64,000 nucleotides of DNA from CAYMPH01 sp964392365 (lineage in GTDB: Bacteria; Spirochaetota; UBA4802; UBA5550), in NCBI GenBank assembly GCA_964392365.1, contig CAYMPH010000001.1:186001-250000 (forward strand). The letters are read 5' to 3'. Position numbers and translations under genes: made by a program. The notes under the pieces were generated by a model. That model ran no database searches and had not been told where the DNA came from. It worked only from the letters and a program-made list of their open reading frames with translations. This document shows, piece after piece, positions 35,468 to 44,451 of the stretch. Positions within the stretch are counted from its first letter, which is position 1; each line of letters starts with the position of its first letter.

Positions 35468-36022
35468 GCCCGTCTCCTTTGTTTTAACAACAGCTCTGTT
35501 AAAAATATTAAAATAACCGGGAATTACTATAGTTTATGGTGCATTATGAATATTTCAGAAGAAAAATTCAAGTATTAATGTTAAATAGAAAGCAGCGGAT
35601 GGAATTTCGATATATAGAGTTGAAATAAAATCTCCCCCGTACCCCGAAGGGGGCGAGTGATAATGAAATATAAATAATTCTTTATCAATTAATGAATTAC
35701 AACTCAATGACCGACTTCTGGAAAAAGCTGTAGCTCTAATTGAGGATAAAGATATTTTTAAACAATATTGATACTGTTCTAGTAATAATCAAATTTGCAA
35801 TATTAAGGAAATAATTATTGATCACGTGCCTCCATTGGGGGACACGGGCTTGGAATAATGGAATATATTATTTTTCCTAAAAATCCGGAAAGAGTATAAT
35901 ATCTTAATATTAATTTCTTTATAATAGTTGACCTTGAAAATTAAAAATATTAATTTATCAATTATTTGCTGGCTCAAATTCAGAAGACAATCCAGAAAAA
36001 TTGAATAAAAGCGGTGTATCAA
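35468..36022. other. Intergenic region (555 bases), no intact gene
   Basis: No full coding frame is seen. A hairpin CCCCC/GGGGG lies at 35634-35653. A short frame around 35695-35770 (LNDRLLEKAVALIEDKDIF) looks protein-like but stops early and could be a gene relic; I cannot name it. The promoter of the chemoreceptor gene must be at the right end. Confidence 0.4.
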
Positions 36023-37579
36023 ATGAAAAAAATTTCAGATTCAGCTTTATCAAAATATAAAGAATCCTCATATGAATTACAGGAACGGGCCCGTCTATTA
36101 TTTATTTTTTATTCATTTCTTATACCGTCCCTGACTCTTTTTCTAATTACTTTGAATATAATCCAATCAAGGGAATTATTTTCAACTTTTAATATAATCT
36201 TAATGACCTTTGTTATCATTGCATTAATTTCGCAGCTGCTTCTGATTAAAGGCTTTTATAATACTGCAGCGAATATGCTCGTTATTTTAATAAGCATTGG
36301 ATTGATATTCAATGCACGCGGTATGGTTAACACAGGATCTTTTGCAAGATTCAGCTCCGCACATATGCCCTTTGCTGCTGCGCTTGTTTTCTGTATTTTA
36401 TTCTGCAGACTGGAAATTTTTATTTTAACAACTTTTATTGCTATTATCGGGATCAGCTATAATGTTCTCGGTACAGATTTCCTGAAATCTGAAGAAAGAT
36501 ATATTGTATTTGTTACCATGTCACTTATCATAATGCTGATTTTCGTCTTGGGATATCTGATATTAAGTGTAAATAAAAAAACCAGAAATTTAAGAAAATC
36601 TGATTTTGACAGCGAAAATAAAAAGCAGCTTGATATCAACAGGGAGCTGATTGTTTCTCTTGCTGCGGTTTCATCAAGCCTTGATGAATCAATAGGGAAC
36701 ATGTCAGTCAACTCCCAGCAGTTTTCAGAAAATCTGCAGAAACAGGCTGCATCAGTTGAAGAAATCACTGCAACTATAGAAGAGCTGGCATCCGGTTCAG
36801 AAAAAGTTGAAGAACACGTTCTTAAGCAATCAGATTCAATGGCAGTGCTCATGGGCAAGATGGATACTATTGTAAGAATAGCAGCTACAATGAGCAGGCA
36901 GATAACTGATACTATGAAATTATCAACTGACATATCCGGAAAAGCACAGTCCGGCGAAAAGAATATACAGAATATGAATAACAGCATAAGCGAGATCAGC
37001 GCAACATCATCAGAGATGTCCAGCATCCTCAATATAATAAATGACATCTCCGACAGGATAAATCTTCTTTCATTAAATGCAGCAATCGAAGCAGCAAGAG
37101 CCGGAGATGCAGGCAGAGGATTTGCAGTTGTTGCAGACGAAATAGGCAAGCTTGCGGATCAGACATCGAGCAGCGTTAAAAACATTGACAGTCTGATAAA
37201 AAAAAGCGAGCTCGAAGTCAGTAACGGCATGATTAATGTCAAAGAAACAGTTTCAGTTATAGGAGAAATTATAAACGGGGTTACACGCATACAGGAGATG
37301 ATGGGATCAATAAACAGTTCAATGAATGAAAATATTACTTCAAATAAAAGTGTTGTTGATGAAGCATTGAATGCAAACACACAGTCAGAATCAATTAAGC
37401 ATGCAACCATTGAACAGAAAAAAGCTCTTGATGAAATCATGACAGCAGTAACTTATATAAATGAACTCTCCCAGAGCAACTCGGCCAGCTCGGAAGAAAT
37501 ATCAGCAAATTCAGACGATATTTTACGAATGTCAAAAGATGTTAAAGAAAAAATAAATCAATTCAGCATTGATGAATAA
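36023..37579 (+). CDS. Methyl-accepting chemotaxis protein with multi-pass membrane input
   Basis: A 518-residue chemoreceptor. The first 190 residues hold about six membrane helices with almost no periplasmic loop. There is no HAMP domain. The cytoplasmic signalling domain carries the highly conserved hairpin tip INLLSLNAAIEAARAGDAGR followed by GFAVVADEIGKLADQ. No C-terminal CheR/CheB pentapeptide is present. The frame begins with a GTG at 36014, but the ATG at 36023 is preferred. The neighbouring minus-strand chemoreceptor and histidine kinase have similar input modules; none of the other che genes is in the window. Confidence 0.93.
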   Translation: MKKISDSALSKYKESSYELQERARLLFIFYSFLIPSLTLFLITLNIIQSRELFSTFNIILMTFVIIALISQLLLIKGFYNTAANMLVILISIGLIFNARGMVNTGSFARFSSAHMPFAAALVFCILFCRLEIFILTTFIAIIGISYNVLGTDFLKSEERYIVFVTMSLIIMLIFVLGYLILSVNKKTRNLRKSDFDSENKKQLDINRELIVSLAAVSSSLDESIGNMSVNSQQFSENLQKQAASVEEITATIEELASGSEKVEEHVLKQSDSMAVLMGKMDTIVRIAATMSRQITDTMKLSTDISGKAQSGEKNIQNMNNSISEISATSSEMSSILNIINDISDRINLLSLNAAIEAARAGDAGRGFAVVADEIGKLADQTSSSVKNIDSLIKKSELEVSNGMINVKETVSVIGEIINGVTRIQEMMGSINSSMNENITSNKSVVDEALNANTQSESIKHATIEQKKALDEIMTAVTYINELSQSNSASSEEISANSDDILRMSKDVKEKINQFSIDE

Positions 37580-37608
37580 GCTGTATCTATAATATTATCA
37601 GACGATTG

Positions 37609-39177
37609 CTATTCTTCCAGCATCTGATTAGTGATTCCATTAAGTTCAATAATAAGATCTTTGATGGTTTTTGTAGAATCTGACAATTTTGTTGCTATCA
37701 TTACAATATCCTGGGATTTTTTAGCAATATCCATGGTTGTTATGCTCGATTCAGCAGTTGAAACTTTCTGTTCTGCAGTAGAATTTTCAATGGTTTTGCT
37801 TGATTCGTGAATCTTAACATTAAGGTTTTTAATAGTTTTGATTGTAACTCCGATGTCAGTTATAAGATTACCAACTTCAGTAATTTCACCCTGAATTATC
37901 CGGATTGCACTGTTCAGCTTTTTCATTGTGACTGATGAAACATTGATAAGCTTGCTTGAGTCATCAATAAGCATCTGATTATCACGGATAATTTTTTCAA
38001 TTTCTTTTGCATTATGCGTTGTCGCATCTGCCAGCTTCGAAATTTCGTCAGCAACAACTGCAAACCCCCTGCCGTAATCTCCTGCACGCGCAGCTTCAAT
38101 TGCGGCGTTTAATGAAAGCAGGTTGACTTTATCAGCGATGTCATTTATTACCTGGACAAAATTTGACATCTCGATGCTTTTATTTTTTACTATAGTAAAT
38201 TTTTCCTCTGTGAGGCTGATATTTGAAGACGTTTCTTCTGAATACTGTGTAACTTCATTAAGAGAGTTATTCATTTCGTCAGAACTGGCCTGTACTTTGT
38301 CATTAATGCTTTTCAGGTCGTTGACAGATTCCACTGTAATATCCAGTTCCTCGTAAAGAGATTTTGCAATTTCACTGATAGTGTTTGAATTGGAAGCAAG
38401 CTCTTCGAGAGATGAAGAAATCTCCTCCATGCCGGATGCCTGCTGCTGTGAAATATCATTCATTTCTACAGTGATTGCATCCTGATCATCTGTCTGCTGT
38501 CTCAATGTTGTCATTGAGATTATAACAGCCATTGCAACACTTTTCAGGCTGACAAGTGAACTGCTGGCTTTTTCATTTTCTTCAATTGCCATCTGTAGCA
38601 GCTTTTTTGCTGCTCCAGCGCCAGATGATGCGCCTATGCCGACCATTAAAATAACTATATATCTAACCATAAGGTTGCTTTTCGGACCAGCGGGAATAAG
38701 TTCAGGTTTAACATAAAAAGCGAGGGTTTGGGAGATAATCATAAGAATAAGAGCAAAAATAGTAATCCTTGGATTAAAATAAAAAATACTCAGGGCTAGA
38801 GTTATATATCCCGTAGCAAAAATCTCGCTGGCTCCGAAAAATGAAATCTGAAAAAACCAGAGTGACAGCATGACACCTGTTACAGTAATATATCCTGAAA
38901 TTATTTTTCCTTTAAAAAGGTTAGATAAAAAAACTGTAATTGCAACAACAACAGAGCAGAAAGCAATTTCAATCAGGATATCTGTATAGGTAAGATATTT
39001 TGATCCGGCCCCCTGGTATTTGATTCCTGTAACTGCAAAATTGGCTATAATAAAAATAATCAGGAATGAATAGATCAGCCTTTTGTTGTTTTCAGTCATA
39101 AAGGATGCAAAAAACTCGGATTTTGAAAGATCCTTGTTATTAACATCCGCAGCTTTATTTTTTTCTTTTTTATCCAT
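37609..39177 (-). CDS. Methyl-accepting chemotaxis protein with multi-pass membrane input
   Basis: A 522-residue chemoreceptor. After a short cytoplasmic start (MDKKEKNKAADVNNKD), about six membrane helices occupy residues 30-195, including the loop FYVKPELIPAGPKSN. The cytoplasmic part has the conserved tip VNLLSLNAAIEAARAGDYGR followed by GFAVVADEISKLADA. No HAMP domain is seen. It converges with the first chemoreceptor and has the same layout but diverged sequence, so the two are likely old paralogues. The loop with PEL is shared with the hybrid kinase at 40.2 kb. Confidence 0.93.
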   Translation of the reverse strand: MDKKEKNKAADVNNKDLSKSEFFASFMTENNKRLIYSFLIIFIIANFAVTGIKYQGAGSKYLTYTDILIEIAFCSVVVAITVFLSNLFKGKIISGYITVTGVMLSLWFFQISFFGASEIFATGYITLALSIFYFNPRITIFALILMIISQTLAFYVKPELIPAGPKSNLMVRYIVILMVGIGASSGAGAAKKLLQMAIEENEKASSSLVSLKSVAMAVIISMTTLRQQTDDQDAITVEMNDISQQQASGMEEISSSLEELASNSNTISEIAKSLYEELDITVESVNDLKSINDKVQASSDEMNNSLNEVTQYSEETSSNISLTEEKFTIVKNKSIEMSNFVQVINDIADKVNLLSLNAAIEAARAGDYGRGFAVVADEISKLADATTHNAKEIEKIIRDNQMLIDDSSKLINVSSVTMKKLNSAIRIIQGEITEVGNLITDIGVTIKTIKNLNVKIHESSKTIENSTAEQKVSTAESSITTMDIAKKSQDIVMIATKLSDSTKTIKDLIIELNGITNQMLEE

Positions 39178-39533
39178 ATATCAGATCTTCTTATTATAAA
39201 TTTCAGTTAAATTTTTTCTTATTTTAAAGACATAATGAATGATATCGAATGTAAAATCAAGTAATATTGCATAAAATGGAGTCTTCAATACTGATATTTC
39301 AAAGATTTTTTTAAAAGCTTTATACTTTAATGCCCCTTCAAGAAAACCATATTCGCAAGATACTTACAAAAAAAACGATGAATGTCAAATAGCCTTTTAA
39401 CAGATACAGTAAATAAATTTTACGTGACAATAAAAAGCATCCGATATAAAATTATTACATTCCAGATTCTGAATTCCAATAGAATCAATTTGAAGATTAG
39501 ACTGGATAAATACATATGGAACGGAATAAAAAA
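39178..39533. other. Intergenic region (356 bases) between divergent genes
   Basis: AT-rich, with no gene or strong hairpin seen. A 63-codon frame at 39382-39573 has no ribosome site and overlaps the transglutaminase-like gene, so I do not call it. Promoters for the chemoreceptor and the transglutaminase-like gene should lie here. Confidence 0.4.
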
Positions 39534-40208
39534 ATGCCAACAAAAGAATTTCTCACACCAACATGGTATATAGACTCGGATTCAGCTGAAATAAAAGAAG
39601 CAGTTAAAGACTGCACAGCCGGCCTATCCTCAAACAGAGAAAAGGCAGTAGCAATTTTTTATTACGTTCGCGACAAAATAAAGTATAACCCGTATCTCAT
39701 ATCTCCGGAAAAAAAAACATTTATTGCGAGCAGCATTTTGAAATACGGCGAGGGTTATTGCGTGCAGAAAGCTATTCTTTATGCTGCCATGGCAAGAGCT
39801 GCAGGAATACCCTGCAAGCTCGGCTTTGCTATTGTAAAAAATCATCTCACTACTCCGCGGCTGAAAGAGCTTCTTGGAAGCGATATATTTGTTTTTCACG
39901 GATACAACTCTATTCTGATTGAAGATAAATGGATTAAAGCAACACCGACTTTTGATATAAAGCTATGTGAAAAATTCGGTGTTGTACCGCTGGATTTTGA
40001 CGGATCAGGCGATGCAATATTTCATAAATTTGACAGATCAGGAAGAAAGCATATGGAATATCTTCACGACTACGGCACATTTGAAGATCTGCCCTATGAC
40101 CTTATGATCAGTGAAGTGGAAAAACATTATCCTGAATTTTATAAAGTTTTTATAAAAGGAAATTTAAAAATCAGCGGTGATTTTCTTAATGAAGTTAAAA
40201 ATAATTAA
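39534..40208 (+). CDS. Transglutaminase-like cysteine protease-fold protein
   Basis: A 224-residue protein with the transglutaminase core. The Cys is in YGEGYCVQKAILYAAMARAAGIPC, the His in VFHGYNSILIEDKWI, and the Asp in KATPTFDIKLC, so the triad looks intact. Bacterial members are usually peptidases or peptide-modifying enzymes. An in-frame ATG 18 bases upstream (39516) is possible; I chose 39534 because the N-terminus then starts with MPTKEFLTPT. No signal peptide. Confidence 0.87.
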   Translation: MPTKEFLTPTWYIDSDSAEIKEAVKDCTAGLSSNREKAVAIFYYVRDKIKYNPYLISPEKKTFIASSILKYGEGYCVQKAILYAAMARAAGIPCKLGFAIVKNHLTTPRLKELLGSDIFVFHGYNSILIEDKWIKATPTFDIKLCEKFGVVPLDFDGSGDAIFHKFDRSGRKHMEYLHDYGTFEDLPYDLMISEVEKHYPEFYKVFIKGNLKISGDFLNEVKNN

Positions 40209-40236
40209 TATTACTACAAGTCACATTACCCGTTAG

Positions 40237-41976
40237 TTAGTTTAAATTTTTTCTGATAATCTCCAGCAGAAGTTTTGCATCCAGCGGTTTGGTTATAAAA
40301 TCGGTACATCCGGCTTCCATACACTTTATCCGGTCCTCCTCAAAGGCATTTCCTGTCTGGGCGATAATAGGTATTGAATGATTAAATTCCCTGATCTTTT
40401 TAGTTGCTTCATACCCGCTCATAAAAGGAAGCTGAATATCCATAAGAATCAGTTTTATGTTTTTATTTTCTCTGGCAGATTCAACAGCTTCAAGACCGTT
40501 TCCTGCCCTATTTACAGTATATCCCTGCTTTGACAGAAATCGTTCAAGAAATCTGTAGCTGTCATCATGATCTTCAACAATTAAAATATGAACTTTCTCT
40601 GCAGCAGGCATTTCACTGTGAATAATTGATACTCTTTCTTCACCCGCTTTTTCATCAATCCGTGCAGCAGCTTTGTAAGGGATGGTGAAATAAAATGAAG
40701 AACCGGCATTCAGCCCGGACTCAACCCATATATCACCGCCCATCAGCTCAACAAGACGCCGTGTTATACTTAACCCTAGGCCTGTTCCACCGTATTTTCT
40801 TGTATGGGAATCATCTGCCTGTTTGAAAATATCAAATATCATCTTCTGATCTGTTTCATCAATACCAATACCGGTATCTTTTACAAAAAGCAAAAGATTC
40901 TGTTTTTTTAAATCATTATTCCCCTGCAGAGAATAACCGAATTCAATCGTTCCTGAATCTGTAAACTTGCATGCATTCCCCAGTAGATTTAGAAGTGTCT
41001 GACTGATTCTGATATCATCTGCTGAAATAAATGCGGATTGATCATCAAACTGCATTGTACACTTCAGTTCTATAGGTTTACCTTCATTTGTTATATGAAT
41101 TTTAAAAAATTCATATACATCATGCAACAGGGTATTCAGGTTAAATATCCTGACATGAATAGCCGTATGGCCAGCCTCAATTCTTGATATATTGATAACA
41201 TCATTTATCAGTTTAAGCAGATGATTTCCGCTGGTTCTGATTATATCCAAATACTGCTTTCTTTCTTTTTCAGATAAATCCTTATCTCTGAGCAATTCTG
41301 CGAATCCAAGAATCCCGTTTAATGGGGTTCTTATTTCATGGGAAATGTTGGCAAGAAAATATGTCTTCAATCTGTTGCTTTCTTCGGCTTTCAGTCTTTC
41401 TATATCAATATTTTTCATTATAAAAAAAATTATAGCTGCTAGAACAACGAGAGTAAAACCGAGAGTTACGGAAATATCAGCAAATTGCTGATCGCGCGAA
41501 AGATAGGGTGTAACCAGTTCAGGTTTTATATATTCAAGGAAAATTAAAGCGAATATTTCTATTATCAATAAAAATGAAACAAAAAATTTCTGCCTGCCTT
41601 TAGTAATAATAATAAAAAGAACCATTAGAACTAAATAAAAAGGGCTTGTTGAACCTAAAAGACCTGAATTGAAAAACCAGGCAAAAGGAAATATTGATAA
41701 GATAAAAACAATAAATATCCATAAAACAGGTCTGTAATATAGTTTAAATCTTGAAAAATAATACAGCATAGTATAAACGAAACAGCCTGCAACAATCATA
41801 AGATTTAATACAAGATCCATATTAAGATAAAAGTTCGCAATTATAATGAATAAAGCGAGTACCATACAAAAAAACAGAGTGCCGTTTAAAAAACGATGCT
41901 CAAGAGAAAAAATTTCAGTTTCTCCAATTATTGCAGGGAAAAAACTTCTGCGGATATTTAATATTATATTTTTCAT
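40237..41976 (-). CDS. Hybrid sensor histidine kinase with receiver domain
   Basis: A 579-residue kinase. Residues about 30-190 hold six membrane helices, including the loop EYIKPELVTPYLSRDQQ. HisKA carries His213 in FLANISHEIRTPLNG. HATPase has the N box NLLGNACKFTDSG and G boxes DTGIGID and GGTGLGLSIT. A REC domain follows with phospho-acceptor Asp513 in LILMDIQLPF and the Lys in FITKPLD. There is no HPt or output domain, so phosphate is probably passed to a separate HPt protein. The input module resembles those of the two chemoreceptors next door. Confidence 0.94.
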   Translation of the reverse strand: MKNIILNIRRSFFPAIIGETEIFSLEHRFLNGTLFFCMVLALFIIIANFYLNMDLVLNLMIVAGCFVYTMLYYFSRFKLYYRPVLWIFIVFILSIFPFAWFFNSGLLGSTSPFYLVLMVLFIIITKGRQKFFVSFLLIIEIFALIFLEYIKPELVTPYLSRDQQFADISVTLGFTLVVLAAIIFFIMKNIDIERLKAEESNRLKTYFLANISHEIRTPLNGILGFAELLRDKDLSEKERKQYLDIIRTSGNHLLKLINDVINISRIEAGHTAIHVRIFNLNTLLHDVYEFFKIHITNEGKPIELKCTMQFDDQSAFISADDIRISQTLLNLLGNACKFTDSGTIEFGYSLQGNNDLKKQNLLLFVKDTGIGIDETDQKMIFDIFKQADDSHTRKYGGTGLGLSITRRLVELMGGDIWVESGLNAGSSFYFTIPYKAAARIDEKAGEERVSIIHSEMPAAEKVHILIVEDHDDSYRFLERFLSKQGYTVNRAGNGLEAVESARENKNIKLILMDIQLPFMSGYEATKKIREFNHSIPIIAQTGNAFEEDRIKCMEAGCTDFITKPLDAKLLLEIIRKNLN

Positions 41977-42035
41977 AAGTTTATTATTTTTTTTAATAAA
42001 TACTCTGGCTCTTTTTAGAGCAAGTCTTTTATTTA

Positions 42036-42225
42036 TTAAAAAACAGGTTTCAGTTTCTCGCTAAAAGCTCTCACGCCTTCAGGCATGCCGGGTATACCCA
42101 ATAGCTTTGCTCTCTCTTCTCTTTCAATGCGCAGATGTTCATCCGCAGAAACACGGGAACTGACAGGCCATTACAATTTTAAATCCGCCGCCTGCAGTAT
42201 GACCGTTTACCAAAGAAATAATCCG
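42036..42225 (-). pseudogene. Remnant of an enoyl-CoA hydratase/isomerase gene
   Basis: Read on the minus strand, one frame gives IISLVNGHTAGGGFKIVMAC, which is the oxyanion-hole region of crotonases, and then stops. Another frame gives RIEREERAKLLGIPGMPEG followed by VRAFSEKLKPVF and a stop, which is the usual crotonase C-terminus. The more than 100 residues that normally separate these two parts are deleted, and the gene has no 5' part. It lies between the hybrid kinase and the Cys-rich protein. Confidence 0.75.
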
Positions 42226-42246
42226 ACTGTTAAAAATCAGATATTA

Positions 42247-42864
42247 TTATGAAAAATATGTTTCCATCCGTAAATATCTGTCAGATGTGGCGAACAGGTT
42301 CTGCAGATTCTGTCTGATCTGTATTAATTCTTCACTAGAAACTGCATCAGTCCCGGAATATTTTTCTATTATAATCCTGAGATAATCCTGTGAATGGATA
42401 AGGATACTGTAATAATACCAGTCTCCGGTCAGTCCTGCTGCAAATAGAATTTCTTTATCCGACAGGCTGCTGCCTGCATCACATGAAAACACCTTGTTCC
42501 GGTAATTCTGATAACAGTCAACTGTTTTGCCGTACCCTGTCATTTGAGGATATAACAGGCATCCGGCTTCTTTAGTTTCATTTGCGTATCCCACGAAAGG
42601 ACACTGGCGGGATTCCGGTTCTCTAGCAGGCAATGTTATGATAAAAGGGCTTGTTCCGGGATAATAATAAGAACCTGTCATACTGCTGCGGCTCGATCTC
42701 ATATGACGGGTAATGTAATCCCTGCTGAAATCCCTCACTCTGATTGATCTTTCAGAAAAGAGAGAATCCAGATCACCCGGAACTGCAATATAATTGTGGC
42801 TTCCGCAGCATAAAGCACAGGAAGCGCCGAATCCCGGACTGCAGATGTTCACAGATGTTTGCAT
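42247..42864 (-). CDS. Cys-rich protein, possible metal-cluster binder
   Basis: A 205-residue protein with a distinctive Cys pattern: CSPGFGASCALCCG near the N-terminus, CPFVG and GCLLYPQ in the middle, and C-x-x-Y-x-N-x-x-x-x-V-F-S-C later. This is reminiscent of YkgJ/CxxCxxCC zinc- or iron-cluster proteins but not close enough to assign. No signal or membrane segment. It starts two bases after the KirBac-type channel gene ends, so the two are cotranscribed, which hints that it modifies or senses something linked to the channel. Confidence 0.75.
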   Translation of the reverse strand: MQTSVNICSPGFGASCALCCGSHNYIAVPGDLDSLFSERSIRVRDFSRDYITRHMRSSRSSMTGSYYYPGTSPFIITLPAREPESRQCPFVGYANETKEAGCLLYPQMTGYGKTVDCYQNYRNKVFSCDAGSSLSDKEILFAAGLTGDWYYYSILIHSQDYLRIIIEKYSGTDAVSSEELIQIRQNLQNLFATSDRYLRMETYFS

Positions 42865-42866
42865 GA

Positions 42867-43724
42867 TTATTTCGCCCGGGTAATAACAGAATCAATGCGG
42901 TCAAGGTCAAGCACCACACTTGCACGAAGATCCCCTGATTCCGTATATGATATCATAACATTATCAAATTCACCCTCAAGCAGATTTTCAGCATGCCATC
43001 GGGTATAGCTGTAAACGCTGCGGCCGATTGTGGCATCATGACCGTGAATAAATGCTACAATGCGTTCACCCTGCTCAATCTTTCCCTGCGACCAGTGATA
43101 TACTGGAGAATTCTCATCTATCCTGTGTGATATAACCCAGGAAAATGCAACTATGGGCTGCATGGTTTGTTCAAGAAGTAACGGCATCAGTTTGCGCTCA
43201 ACTGTTCCTGCAGGTCCGGTTTCTATTTTCTGTAAAAAGAGCTGCGGAACAGCATCAATAACATCATTTCCGATTATATTGGTAACCCGTACCTGAAGAA
43301 AGGTCTTATTTTCTGTTTTATTTATAACCACCGGATCGCTCCAGACAAAAGGAGAAGGAGTTTTAACAAAGCGGGTAAAAATAAGACCTGTAACTGTACC
43401 CATGAAAAGTATACCGCAGAAAACCTCAAAAACTACAATGATTTTTCCGATTCCTACAGGAAGCACATCGCCATAACCGACACTTGCAAATGTTACCACG
43501 CTGAAATAAAAATAGTCAAGGAAAAATGCGGTTTTATCGAGAGTTAGTGATCCGGAAGTATAATAAAAAAAGCCGAATGCCGCATTCAGCAGAATAAAAG
43601 CAACAAACAATATAGCTAAGAATGTAATTGTTCTGAGTTCCAGAATTTTATGATAATAAAATCTCCAGCCTGAAAATACACTGCCCTTATATGTTACTTC
43701 CGGATGAAGCCTTGTTCTTGGCAT
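42867..43724 (-). CDS. KirBac-type inward-rectifier potassium channel
   Basis: A 285-residue channel: two membrane helices (about 35-60 and 95-120) enclosing the pore helix and the selectivity filter SVGYGDV. The C-terminus (about 130-285) is the immunoglobulin-like Kir cytoplasmic domain (FLQVRVTNIIGNDVIDA, WHAENLLEGEFDNVMISYTE). Bacterial Kir channels conduct potassium and are gated by lipids and polyvalent ions. The frame begins with a GTG at 43733, but AAGGTGA is better placed for the ATG at 43724. Confidence 0.92.
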   Translation of the reverse strand: MPRTRLHPEVTYKGSVFSGWRFYYHKILELRTITFLAILFVAFILLNAAFGFFYYTSGSLTLDKTAFFLDYFYFSVVTFASVGYGDVLPVGIGKIIVVFEVFCGILFMGTVTGLIFTRFVKTPSPFVWSDPVVINKTENKTFLQVRVTNIIGNDVIDAVPQLFLQKIETGPAGTVERKLMPLLLEQTMQPIVAFSWVISHRIDENSPVYHWSQGKIEQGERIVAFIHGHDATIGRSVYSYTRWHAENLLEGEFDNVMISYTESGDLRASVVLDLDRIDSVITRAK

Positions 43725-43771
43725 TGGAATCACCTTCTGTTAAAATAATTTATATGCCTGAGACTGACTTT

Positions 43772-44242
43772 TCACTTTCTAAGATGAATCGTGAGACCCT
43801 TGATAAAATTTTTTACTATCTGATCTCCGCAGACTTTATAATTTTTATTTCCTTTCTTTCTGAATAATGCGGAAAGTTCCGGTTTTGTAATTTCAAATCC
43901 GGAAAGCCTGAACATTTCAAGCATTTCGGTTTCTTTGAAATCAAGAGCTATTCGTAATTTTTTCAATATTAAATTATTTGAAAGACGGGTTTCAGATTTC
44001 ACCGGAAGCTCTGATTCTGCTGTTTCTTTTTTTCCTCTTTTGTGAATAATCAATCCATCAAGAAAGAGTTCGAGTTTCCTGTCGCTGCATTCTGCATATC
44101 CCTCATCATCCTCTTTTTTAAGAAAATCAAGAATTTTTGATTCCTGAATTTCATATCCGGCAAGCTTATAAATTCCTGCCATATCGGAATTACTGATGTT
44201 CAGGGCATATCTCAATCTTCTCAAAATATCGTTATTATTCAT
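43772..44242 (-). CDS. DUF1456 protein (YehS-like), two-repeat
   Basis: A 156-residue protein made of two copies of one unit: NNNDILRRLRYALNISNSDM at residue 2 and NNLILKKLRIALDFKETEM near residue 87. Each continues to an F-L-x-G-L-x-I-H ending. This is the DUF1456 family of E. coli YehS, whose function is unknown. In E. coli yehS lies near yehLMP, where yehL is a MoxR-type ATPase and yehP a VWA protein. Here a MoxR-VWA operon starts 209 bases away on the other strand. Confidence 0.88.
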   Translation of the reverse strand: MNNNDILRRLRYALNISNSDMAGIYKLAGYEIQESKILDFLKKEDDEGYAECSDRKLELFLDGLIIHKRGKKETAESELPVKSETRLSNNLILKKLRIALDFKETEMLEMFRLSGFEITKPELSALFRKKGNKNYKVCGDQIVKNFIKGLTIHLRK

Positions 44243-44451
44243 ATATTAATACCCCGTATTCAGGAATCTATGCAGAAATTTTTTTATTGTAGAAACTGAA
44301 TTTAAAAGCCGTTAAAATCTGAAGACAATATGCATGATATTGAAAACAAAAGCAAGACAATATCATTATCATTCTTGACAAACTTTATCCTGACAGAAAA
44401 AGTTAATTTCTGCATTTGATTTATAAATTATTTTTTTGATGGAGCAATAAC

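Noticed and set aside
35695..35770. Protein-like fragment LNDRLLEKAVALIEDKDIF in the intergenic region
   Set aside because: Too short, ends in stops in all continuing frames, and I cannot match it to a family; kept only as a possible relic.
39382..39573. 63-codon plus-strand frame before the transglutaminase-like gene
   Set aside because: No ribosome site, overlaps the real gene in another frame, and has no recognisable features.
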